Positions 41,703-49,973 of a DNA stretch of 64,000 bases are shown piece by piece (positions within the stretch are counted from its first letter, which is position 1; every line of letters starts with the position of its first letter). The notes under the pieces were generated by a model, which saw only the letters and a list, made by a program, of their open reading frames with translations, ran no database searches and was not told the origin of the DNA. The translations under genes were made by a program, and so were the position numbers. Origin of the DNA: an uncultured Chitinophaga sp. (lineage in GTDB: Bacteria > Bacteroidota > Bacteroidia > Chitinophagales > Chitinophagaceae); assembly GCF_902168175.1 (NCBI RefSeq), contig NZ_CABHOU010000032.1, forward strand, positions 43,754 through 107,753. Reading direction: 5' to 3'.

Positions 41703-44528
41703 ATGGAACTATATCTATCTTTTACACGCCGTGTAATTGCAGGGATACTCTTGCTCTTACTGTCGGCAGGGGCGCTCTTTGCCCAGCAACGCCATACGGG
41801 TTATAAGCTCACGGGCGCTGTGTACGAAAATACGCCGAAGGGCCGGTTACCATTGCCTCATGCAACGGTACTGCTAAACGTTTACGGCATTACGGTGCAG
41901 GCAGATGCGAAAGGGAATTTCGAACTTCCCAACGTGCCGGCCGGTACTACTACCTTAAGTGTGCGGCACCTGGGCAAAGTAAACATCGACAGTATCATTA
42001 CCGTAAATGCGGATAAAGCGCTGGAGTTTACGATGCAGAACGCGGACTTTCGTCTTGCAGACATTGTTATCATAGCAAAACCTGGCTCGGGTACCGCGGG
42101 TACCTCTTCCGTTATTTCGCGCACCGCTATTGATCATCTGCAGGCGAACAGTCTGGCGGACGTAATGGCCCTGTTGCCTGGCGGTATTACGGTGAACCCC
42201 AACCTGACCAATGCCAAACAGTTGAATATCCGCAGCGTGGGTACCGCATCTTCGAACCTGAATGCCTTTGGTACTACGGTGATGATGAACGGCGCACCGA
42301 TGTCGAATAATGCCAATATGCAAACCATGTCGCCCGCAGTGGCCGGTGCTACTGGTGCAATGGCAGGCGGTGCTTCACCAGGCGGTGGTTTTGATGTGCG
42401 TAGTATTTCCATGAACAACGTAGAATCGGTAGAGGTGATCCGCGGTGTACCGGGAGTGGAATATGGGGATGTAACTTCGGGCGTGGTGATCGTGAATACG
42501 AAAGCAGGGGAACAACCGCTTACGGTGCAGGCACGTACGAACCCGAATGTATACCAGGTATCGGCCAATAAAGGGATGAGCCTCGGTAAAAACAATGGTG
42601 CCATAAACCTGGGTTTGGACTATGCCTACAATACGAACGATCCGGTACAGCAGTACCTCCGCTACCAGCGTTTTACCGGCAAGGCCCTGTATTCTAATAC
42701 CTTTTTCAGGCGCTGGTCAACTACCACTGCATTGGACCTCATCTACGGAAAAGACACCCGTAAACGTAACCCCGACGATGAGATCACCAAAACCGCTTCT
42801 GATGGCCGCGACCTCGGCTTTATCTTCAATACCCGTGGTAACGTTACGTTCAGCGATAAATGGTTACGTAACCTGAACTATGTGGCCAGGGTAGGGCTTA
42901 CGGATAAATCGAGCTACTACGAAACGCAATACACGGCGGCTAATGCACCGTACTCCATGACCACTACGGACGGTACCATACTTACCAACCGTCCGGGTTT
43001 GGATGCTACCGATGCAGCAGGCAATAAACTGAACGGCGCTGATAATGGCAAATACGCTGTATACCTGCCCAGTACTTATGTGGGCCGTTACAACATTGAT
43101 GGTAAAGAGCTGAATACCTATTTCAAACTGGCTGCTACCTTCTTCAACAAAATTGGAAATACCCGCCACCGCTGGGTGCTGGGTGCCGATTTCAAGACCG
43201 ATAAAAACCTCGGCGCCGGTAAAACCTTTGCTGACAGCACACCGCCTTATCGTAATTTATCCGCCCTCAATGCTTCTTTCAGAACAAGGGCTTATGATGA
43301 TATTCCGGCATTGACGCAGTTGGGCCTCTTCGCAGAAGAACGTTTCTTCGCTACCATAGCCGGCAATCGCCTCGAAATTACCGCCGGTTTGCGCTACGAT
43401 CGTTTTACCGGCGACCGGAACGCGCTTTCGCCCCGTATTAATGCCAACCTGGAACTGATACCCGGCTGGCTAAGCCTGAACGGTGCCTGGGGGCAGCTGG
43501 CCAAAGCGCCTGCCATGCTTTACCTCAGTCCGGAAAACGCCTTCTTCGAGTACGTGAACATCAATGAACTGGCCAACGAAAGTATACCGGCCGATCAGCG
43601 GGTACTGATGACGACTACACGAGTATTCAATACCGAAAACAAAGACCTGGAGATCGCGAAGAATGAGAAATCAGAATTAGGGTTACAGTTAAACGTGAAA
43701 CAAGCTACCCTGCGCGTGACCGCTTTCCGTGAAAGCATGAAAAATGGTTACACCATGGGCAACGCTATCGCCGGCCATCATTCTTTATTGTTTAACGAAT
43801 ACACCCGTGTGGCAGGCGCTACACAACCCGTTTATAACCTCACGGCGAGCAACAGGGTACTGGCCTCTTATTACATGCCTACCAATAACCAGGTAGCGGT
43901 TACCAAAGGCCTGGAAGCCGATCTGGACCTCGGCCGCTTTAAATCTATCCGTACTGCCTTTGCCGCCAACGGCGCCTGGATGCGGACACAGAGTTACAAT
44001 AAAGACTACCTGTACTTCGACGACTTCAGCGGTACCGCTGGTGCCGCCAGAACGCATGTGGGCCTGTATGAAAAAGGTATGAACAAACGTTACGACGAAT
44101 CGCTGATCACCAGCCTTCGTGCTACGCATAACATTCCCGGCATCGGTTTCGTGATCACGTTTACCACGCAGGTAATATGGGACCAGCGCAACTGGGAGAG
44201 CTTCGGCAACGATTCTATCCCCGTAAAATATATTTCTAAAAACGACGGACAGGTATATGATTTCGATGCATCCAAAAAAGAAGAGCCCGAGTTCAAAAGC
44301 CTGCTGCGCAACGTGAACAGGATTACGGAAGTGAAAGAAACCTATCCGCCGCTGGTAACCTTTAACATCAACGTTACCAAAGAGGTGGCCGACTTCATGC
44401 GCGTATCGTTCTTTGCCAATAACATGTTCCGCACCTACCAGGTGTCGGAATCGAAACGGACGCCGGGCAGCTTTAACCGCCGGGGTAACCAGTTTTTCTT
44501 TGGACTGGAATTATCGTTAACACTTTAA
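41703..44528 (+). CDS. TonB-dependent receptor with carboxypeptidase-regulatory-like domain
   Basis: A 941-residue outer-membrane receptor. The signal peptide ends ALFAQ (about residue 28). A carboxypeptidase-regulatory-like domain follows (YKLTGAVYENTPKGRLPLPHA), then a TonB plug (IDHLQANSLADVMALLPGG, SVEVIRGVPGVEYGDVTSGVVIVNTK) and a barrel ending in LELSLTL. Unlike the SusC proteins in this window it lacks the SusC plug signature and has no SusD partner. Instead it is followed by DUF4876 and DUF6850-like genes and preceded by a cysteine protease. It should import a ligand that needs prior proteolysis, or a metal or haem; the ligand is unknown. Confidence 0.88.
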   Translation: MELYLSFTRRVIAGILLLLLSAGALFAQQRHTGYKLTGAVYENTPKGRLPLPHATVLLNVYGITVQADAKGNFELPNVPAGTTTLSVRHLGKVNIDSIITVNADKALEFTMQNADFRLADIVIIAKPGSGTAGTSSVISRTAIDHLQANSLADVMALLPGGITVNPNLTNAKQLNIRSVGTASSNLNAFGTTVMMNGAPMSNNANMQTMSPAVAGATGAMAGGASPGGGFDVRSISMNNVESVEVIRGVPGVEYGDVTSGVVIVNTKAGEQPLTVQARTNPNVYQVSANKGMSLGKNNGAINLGLDYAYNTNDPVQQYLRYQRFTGKALYSNTFFRRWSTTTALDLIYGKDTRKRNPDDEITKTASDGRDLGFIFNTRGNVTFSDKWLRNLNYVARVGLTDKSSYYETQYTAANAPYSMTTTDGTILTNRPGLDATDAAGNKLNGADNGKYAVYLPSTYVGRYNIDGKELNTYFKLAATFFNKIGNTRHRWVLGADFKTDKNLGAGKTFADSTPPYRNLSALNASFRTRAYDDIPALTQLGLFAEERFFATIAGNRLEITAGLRYDRFTGDRNALSPRINANLELIPGWLSLNGAWGQLAKAPAMLYLSPENAFFEYVNINELANESIPADQRVLMTTTRVFNTENKDLEIAKNEKSELGLQLNVKQATLRVTAFRESMKNGYTMGNAIAGHHSLLFNEYTRVAGATQPVYNLTASNRVLASYYMPTNNQVAVTKGLEADLDLGRFKSIRTAFAANGAWMRTQSYNKDYLYFDDFSGTAGAARTHVGLYEKGMNKRYDESLITSLRATHNIPGIGFVITFTTQVIWDQRNWESFGNDSIPVKYISKNDGQVYDFDASKKEEPEFKSLLRNVNRITEVKETYPPLVTFNINVTKEVADFMRVSFFANNMFRTYQVSESKRTPGSFNRRGNQFFFGLELSLTL

Positions 44529-44538
44529 CAGCCGACAC

Positions 44539-45774
44539 ATGAAATACATAAAACAAATAGTAGCAGCATTGGCAGTACCTTTATTACTGGCGGGCTGTAA
44601 AAAGATAGAGGAGGCGCGCGACGCGGAAACGATCGGGGCCTACGGGGTGAACATCACGGCCCCGGTAGACATTCCCGGTGTTACTTCTACCGCAGGTTTA
44701 AAGATCGTATTCGAAAACTTCGCGGAAGGGTTTAAACTGGAAAAGGAACTGACAGCCGGCACTACAAAAATCGAAGGACTGATACCGGGTATGTACAGTA
44801 TCAATATTTCCGGCAGGGTAGAAGCGGCTAACGGAGAGGTGTATTACCTGAACGGGGCAAAAATCAACTATCCCATTATCAAAAATAATTCGGCGATAGA
44901 GATACCGGTAAGCGGTTTGAAGGTAAGTCCGCTGGTGTTTTCGGAGATATTTTTCGCAGGTACCAACCCTTTTTATTTCCGTAACCAATTCTACGAGATC
45001 TACAACAACTCCGACGAAACCATTTACCTCGATGGGTTGTATTTTGCCAACCTGACACCAGCTACGGCTACTACCACATTGCCTACATGGCCTGCGGAAG
45101 ACGGCAGCAATTATGCCTATGCAGAACGCATCTGGAAAATACCCGGCAACGGCACCACGTACCCGTTGCAACCCGGCGAATCTTTTTCCATTGCGCAGTG
45201 GGCGGCTAATCACCAGTTACCACAATACAGTCCAACCTCGCCTATCAACTGTTTCCCGGCAGAGTTTGAGTTTAATATGGATAACCCGAACTTCCCCGGC
45301 CAGCCGGCGGTAGATATGACGCATGTGTTTTATAATGCCAGTGCTTCCAAAGGAACGCTGCCGCAATACCTTGTTTCTGTATTCGGCGGAGCTTATGTTA
45401 TTTTCCGCGTACCCGAAGGAGAGGTGTACGACCCGGTTAATAATGCCAGCCTAAGAACACGTAACCTTGGCAGCACGTCTACGATGCAGTACGCCAAAAT
45501 ACCGATCCCTTATATTCTGGATGCAGTAGAAGCAGGGAATAACCAGAACTCTATTAACGCGAAACGTGTGCCTTCTGTACTGGATGCCGGTATGACGTAT
45601 GTGGGCGCTACCTATAACTCACTGGGCGTAGCCCGCAAAGTGGGTGCAACTAATGCCGACGGTTCTCCGATTTATACAGATAGTAATAACAGTACCGACG
45701 ATTTTGAGCGTGGTGTAGTACCGCAGTTCAGGCGCCATGGCGCTAAAATGCCGGCCTGGAACCATACTAAGTAA
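44539..45774 (+). CDS. DUF4876-family lipoprotein
   Basis: A 411-residue lipoprotein. The signal peptide MKYIKQIVAALAVPLLLAGC gives Cys20. An N-terminal beta domain (KLEKELTAGTTKIEGLIPGMYSI) is followed by LVFSEIFFAGT..., YNNSDETIYLDGLYF and later GAYVIFRVPEG blocks, which are typical of DUF4876 proteins. These are encoded next to TonB-dependent receptors in Bacteroidota and have no established function; a surface ligand-binding role, like SusD, is a reasonable inference. The stop codon overlaps an ATG of the next frame at 45774. Confidence 0.85.
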   Translation: MKYIKQIVAALAVPLLLAGCKKIEEARDAETIGAYGVNITAPVDIPGVTSTAGLKIVFENFAEGFKLEKELTAGTTKIEGLIPGMYSINISGRVEAANGEVYYLNGAKINYPIIKNNSAIEIPVSGLKVSPLVFSEIFFAGTNPFYFRNQFYEIYNNSDETIYLDGLYFANLTPATATTTLPTWPAEDGSNYAYAERIWKIPGNGTTYPLQPGESFSIAQWAANHQLPQYSPTSPINCFPAEFEFNMDNPNFPGQPAVDMTHVFYNASASKGTLPQYLVSVFGGAYVIFRVPEGEVYDPVNNASLRTRNLGSTSTMQYAKIPIPYILDAVEAGNNQNSINAKRVPSVLDAGMTYVGATYNSLGVARKVGATNADGSPIYTDSNNSTDDFERGVVPQFRRHGAKMPAWNHTK

Positions 45775-45794
45775 TGCATCTAAACAGCAAATTC

Positions 45795-47324
45795 ATGAAG
45801 AAGTTATATATCACAATGGCACTGGCTGCCGCTTCCCAGGTAGCCTCAGCACAGGAAGCCGCTAATACCCCGGCTTCCCTGGAATGGCGCCGCCAGCAAA
45901 ACCTTTGGGAACAATCGGGCAACCCGGCAGGACTTAAACTGGATAAACCTACCCGTTATGCGTCGGTATTGGGCGGATACGAAGCTTATGGTGGCGATTT
46001 TCGCCGGCCGCAGCAGGGGGCTTCCGGTAACAGGCAACTGGTGCAAACCGAAGGCGGACTGGATGCCGGTATTTTCTACCTCAGCGGCAAATTCAACTAT
46101 ACACGCGATGCCGTAAAGGAAACAAAGTTCAACGCGTCCATCATCGATCCCTATCGCGGTATGCCGTTCATAGTGGCCGACCTGAATGCCAGCGACTGGA
46201 CATTACAACACTACGACCTGCAGTTCAACGCTGCTACCCGTGCTTTTGGCCGGTGGTCGTGGGGATTGGGTGCGCAGTACAAAGCGTCCAGCGGTGCCAA
46301 ACAGCGCGATATCCGTACAGAGAACTATTATTATTCGATAGCCGTGAAACCCGGTGTAGTGTACAGTCTTAATGACCGGCAGCATATTGGTTTCAACCTG
46401 GAGTATAGCAATATGAAGGAAGAAGGAAGTATGTCGAATGTAAATACCTACGTAGACCAAACCTACTATGAACTGTACGGCCTGGGTACAGCAGTTAGCC
46501 AGGTGGGCAGTGGCCGTACCAATAACTACGAAGGTGATGCCTGGGGCGGTGCTTTGCAGTATGCCTACAAGGGTGATATCAGCCTGTTAGTAGATGCCAC
46601 TTATAAAGTGGAGGCTGAAGATTTACAGATATCTTTCACGGTGCCAAGAGACGGTGCTTCCGTACTGCGTAAATCCTGGAAAGCAAATGTTACGCTGCAA
46701 AAGCAAACACCCCGTTTCCTGCACAGCCTGGGTTTACAATACTACCAGCGTGATATGGACGGTATCCAGTACATCACCGAACGTGATCCGTTAAGCGGTT
46801 GGAAATCACTGGCCAGGTACGTACGCTCTACCTACGGAACACAGGAGGCTGGCGGTATATATCGCATCACCGCCAAACGTGGAGAAGAATACAGCTGGAT
46901 GGCCGACCTTTCTGCCATGTATACAAAACTCGACGACAAGTACCTGATGCCCGCATCTTTTAAAAAGATAGAGCAGGTGTATACACAGGCTGGTGGTAAA
47001 GTAAACATTGTATTGCCCGGCAACAAAGAATCGCGGCTGCTGGTGGGCCTCAACGTAGGTTACAACCGCAACTTCACAGCAGGTTACGGGTACAACGGTG
47101 CCCATCCCGATTATCCCACTGTTACCGAACTGGAAACAAACGATTACCGTTACCTGGCGTCCGACTACGTGAAACTGGAATTGCCGGTTACCTGGTCATC
47201 TAAAATAAAAGAAGGCGGCAGGCAGGCCATATTTGTTAAAGCCTGCGGCCGGTATTGGAAAACAAGCAGCTACGAATTCAACGACCGGTATACGGTTGGC
47301 GGAAGTGTGGGTGTAAATTTTTAG
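45795..47324 (+). CDS. Outer-membrane beta-barrel protein, DUF6850-like
   Basis: A 509-residue exported barrel-type protein. Signal peptide MKKLYITMALAAASQVASAQ. The mature chain is a series of amphipathic beta strands separated by aromatic-rich loops, with a terminal strand ending VGGSVGVNF (aromatic C terminus, used for barrel insertion). Order and context after a DUF4876 gene match the DUF6850 family. The frame also has ATG 45774, overlapping the DUF4876 stop codon, which adds MHLNSKF; ATG 45795 gives a standard signal peptide, but the upstream ATG could be used for translational coupling. Last gene of the operon; a terminator follows. Confidence 0.78.
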   Translation: MKKLYITMALAAASQVASAQEAANTPASLEWRRQQNLWEQSGNPAGLKLDKPTRYASVLGGYEAYGGDFRRPQQGASGNRQLVQTEGGLDAGIFYLSGKFNYTRDAVKETKFNASIIDPYRGMPFIVADLNASDWTLQHYDLQFNAATRAFGRWSWGLGAQYKASSGAKQRDIRTENYYYSIAVKPGVVYSLNDRQHIGFNLEYSNMKEEGSMSNVNTYVDQTYYELYGLGTAVSQVGSGRTNNYEGDAWGGALQYAYKGDISLLVDATYKVEAEDLQISFTVPRDGASVLRKSWKANVTLQKQTPRFLHSLGLQYYQRDMDGIQYITERDPLSGWKSLARYVRSTYGTQEAGGIYRITAKRGEEYSWMADLSAMYTKLDDKYLMPASFKKIEQVYTQAGGKVNIVLPGNKESRLLVGLNVGYNRNFTAGYGYNGAHPDYPTVTELETNDYRYLASDYVKLELPVTWSSKIKEGGRQAIFVKACGRYWKTSSYEFNDRYTVGGSVGVNF

Positions 47325-47350
47325 GGGATGATAAATGCAATGCATGAAAA

Positions 47351-47386
47351 ATGGGCGTCTCAAAGAAAAGAGACGCCCATTTCATT
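47351..47386. terminator. Bidirectional terminator between convergent operons
   Basis: A perfect 11-bp stem, atgggcgtctc (47351-47361) with gagacgcccat (47370-47380), encloses an A-rich 8-nt loop. It is flanked by A residues on the left and T residues on the right, so it can serve the plus-strand barrel gene and the minus-strand fecR gene. Confidence 0.8.
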
Positions 47387-47427
47387 ATAATTATACGGAT
47401 TGACCAGATCTAAACTTAAATACTGCA

Positions 47428-48534
47428 TTATTTCAAGTAGATCACACTATCGGCGCTAAAGTTATAGCCATTGATGATCTCCGCCTCTTTCAGCTTTTCA
47501 AGAAACACGCTTACCGGTTTCTTTCTTTCCACCGTACCGGTAAAAGACTGGAATTTATCGGCTTCGCCTGTGATCTTTACCTGGAGGGCAAAGTTACGAA
47601 CGATACTGGCCTGTATCTCGGCGATATCTGCATTGTCGAGCAACTGCAAACCATCGCGCCAGGCGAGTAGTTCCATGGCATCAAATTTATTAACCAGTAT
47701 TTTATTACGCCCATTGCCAGTTGCCTGGGAGCCAGGCCGCAGCACCAGGCTGTCGGCACCACTTTTTACCCGCACGCTGCCGGAGAGCAGGGCAATAGCA
47801 TCGTGGCGGCTATCGTAGCTGTTTACATTAAATTCTGTACCCAGCACCTGCACCTGCGAGTGAGGGAGCTGCACAATAAATGGTTGGCCGGCGTTTGGGG
47901 CTATCTTTAAATACGCTTCGCCCTCAATATATACGCTTCGCTTGCCCGCATGGAACGGTACGCGGAAGCTGACCGCACTGGCCGCATTTAGCCAAATGAT
48001 AGAGCCATCCTGAAGTTCTACTTTGTAGTCTCTCCCATTTGGAACACGCAGCGTAACCGTTTCGGGATGTGTGGTGTCGGTAGTATGGAGTTGAATGGTA
48101 CCGCCGGTAATGGATAATGACACGTTGTTTACCTTCAGCCGGCCTTGCTGGTTACCCAGCTGCATATGAGTGCCGGAAGCGAAAGAAAGTTGCACCTGAC
48201 CGGCATTCAGTTTATTGACGGCCAGTTGTGCTGGCTTGCCTGGCCGGTTCAGCAAAGCGAAAGTGCCGGCTCCGGCAATGAGCAGCAACAATGCTGCTGC
48301 TGCCAGTTTCGGAAACTTTTTGCGGGCGGCAGGCACCAGCGGTGTAATGGGAGCGGAAGGAGTGACAGCATTGCCGGGAAGTTGTCGAAGGCCCTGATGC
48401 AGGTGTTCGTAAAACCGCCGTGCGTTAATGTCCTCGGTTATACCCTGCTCCAGAACGACCCGTTCTTCGGCGGTGATCGTACCGGCGATCTCTTTCAGAG
48501 AAAGTTCATTGATATATTCAAGGTCGAGCGGCAT
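47428..48534 (-). CDS. FecR-family anti-sigma factor
   Basis: A 368-residue membrane anti-sigma factor. The N-terminal cytoplasmic part (residues 1-75) is followed by a membrane segment (LAAAALLLLIAGAGTFALL, about 76-94). The periplasmic FecR domain contains LQDGSIIWLNAASAVSF, IEGEAYLKIAPN and VQVLGTEFNVNSY. The C-terminal DUF4974-like domain ends LKEAEIINGYNFSADSVIYL. It pairs with the sigma factor gene just upstream (76-bp gap) and likely receives its signal from the divergent SusC at 49974, which has an STN domain. Confidence 0.9.
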   Translation of the reverse strand: MPLDLEYINELSLKEIAGTITAEERVVLEQGITEDINARRFYEHLHQGLRQLPGNAVTPSAPITPLVPAARKKFPKLAAAALLLLIAGAGTFALLNRPGKPAQLAVNKLNAGQVQLSFASGTHMQLGNQQGRLKVNNVSLSITGGTIQLHTTDTTHPETVTLRVPNGRDYKVELQDGSIIWLNAASAVSFRVPFHAGKRSVYIEGEAYLKIAPNAGQPFIVQLPHSQVQVLGTEFNVNSYDSRHDAIALLSGSVRVKSGADSLVLRPGSQATGNGRNKILVNKFDAMELLAWRDGLQLLDNADIAEIQASIVRNFALQVKITGEADKFQSFTGTVERKKPVSVFLEKLKEAEIINGYNFSADSVIYLK

Positions 48535-48610
48535 AAAACAAAAAGCGGATTTTCTTTAATAATGTAACATTCACAATACGAAACAGGCTGTCTTTAAGCA
48601 GAAAGGAAAT

Positions 48611-49168
48611 CTAGAAAATCCGGAGATGAGAGAGCGACGTGCGTAAAATTTTCAAAGCTCTGCTGATACGGTTGCGTACATCCTGGTGAGAAATACCCAG
48701 TTCTTCGGCAATATGGCTGGTTTTCTGTTGATCGATATAAGCCTTCTCGAAGGCTTTCCTGGTAGCGGGGTTGATTTCCCCAATCGCTTTCTTCAGTAGT
48801 TGCCCCAGCTGGTCGTCCTCCATATTGCTCCGCGGTTCGTAATGAGCATCCAGCACATAAGCATACAGTTTCTTACGGGCGGCTAGTGTCTTTTCTTTTC
48901 TTTTATCGTCGATGCAGGTATTAATGGTCGCGCGGATGAGGTAGGTTTCCAGGCGAATAGACGTATTCATCTGTTCCCGGTTTTTCCACACCCAGGCAAA
49001 CACTTCCTGCACGATATCTTCAGCGAGAAAGCTATCTTGCGTGAAATAAAAGGCCTGCGCTCTGAGGATACGCCAGAAACGATTATATATTTCTACAAAA
49101 GCCTGGTCGCTTCCTGCTCTGAGCCTTTCCAGCAGATGTTCGTCAGTATGGGTAGAGGTGTCGTTCAT
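48611..49168 (-). CDS. ECF sigma-70 family RNA polymerase sigma factor
   Basis: A 185-residue ECF sigma factor of the SusC-associated Bacteroidota type. Region 2 is visible as DSFLAEDIVQEVFAWVWKNREQ and region 4 as INPATRKAFEKAYIDQQKTSHIAEELGISHQDVRNRISRAL. It should recruit RNA polymerase to the divergent SusCD-TlpA operon beginning at 49974, about 800 bp away. Translation starts at ATG 49168. The neighbouring FecR at 47428 would hold it inactive. Confidence 0.9.
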   Translation of the reverse strand: MNDTSTHTDEHLLERLRAGSDQAFVEIYNRFWRILRAQAFYFTQDSFLAEDIVQEVFAWVWKNREQMNTSIRLETYLIRATINTCIDDKRKEKTLAARKKLYAYVLDAHYEPRSNMEDDQLGQLLKKAIGEINPATRKAFEKAYIDQQKTSHIAEELGISHQDVRNRISRALKILRTSLSHLRIF

Positions 49169-49973
49169 TACATCCCGATATCAGCGTGAAAGTCTGGTTT
49201 TTTAATGTTTTTGTCGGGCTAAGCGAAAATGGAGGGAGGAGGTAGATTGGCGTAACCCAAATAAAGGTGAGTTATCGTATATACGGTAGCAAAGATAGAA
49301 ATTGTTAATCGTTTTATATACAATTATCGTGTTACGTCCGCTTTTTGACATGGTATTAGCGGCTATTTTTTGTTAACCGCCCGTTAATGCTTTCTCTGAA
49401 AAGATAACATTTTCTTAAAAAAAGATGGAAAATCGATGTTACAGTTTGAAATGTTTCCCGCTTTTACATTATCAGGGCGGACTGTAGGTATTGTAACAGT
49501 CGTCGTGAATGTTCGAAGGACAGTTTTATTATCATGTGAATACTGCCGGCTAATGGTTGCGCCGGGGTCACCTATACCAGGAAACGAGAATACCTTCTCC
49601 GGTTTAGTAAAAGAGACAAAGAATATTGTCTGGCTATTTAGAAATGGAATCAATATGCGTCAATTAAAAGAGAAGGGAGCTTTATCTTTATTAGTATTAC
49701 GTGCCGTGTGCCTGGATTTTTCCACGCTGCGGTCGGGGGCATTTGTCACCACTCCATTTCTTTTCCTATCACTGACGGAACATTATTCATTAACAGGTAA
49801 GCCGAAAACCAACTGTTATAAAACACCGGGCGTATAGTAACACGTCCGGCATCCGGCGTTCCGTAATATTACGGTAGCCGGCTCTAATTTGGCTTATGCA
49901 TATTTAAACCGTCAGTAATGCCACTGTAGTACGGGTGTGCTGATTATATTGTTCAACCAAAAAAAGCTGTTGC
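49169..49973. other. Long divergent intergenic region before susC
   Basis: About 805 bp between the sigma gene and susC. Open frames exist on both strands (49436-49837 plus, 133 residues; 49384-49653 minus, 89 residues) but neither has a start context or recognisable content, and they overlap each other. A palindromic hairpin at 49853 lies close to the likely susC promoter. The region may be the 5' leader and promoter of the operon, or hold a decayed gene. Confidence 0.5.
49853..49881. promoter_or_regulatory. Nested palindrome upstream of susC
   Basis: A perfect 14-bp palindrome, ccgtaatattacgg (49861-49874), is enclosed by a second arm pair, ccggc (49853-49857) with gccgg (49877-49881). It lies about 95 bp before the susC start codon, so it may be an operator or the base of a leader hairpin. 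Confidence 0.4.

Noticed and set aside
49436..49837. Open frame of 133 residues on the plus strand in the gap before susC, overlapping an 89-residue minus-strand frame (49384-49653)
   Set aside because: No ribosome binding context, no recognisable domain, Cys- and Ser-rich chance-like composition, and two competing frames on opposite strands.
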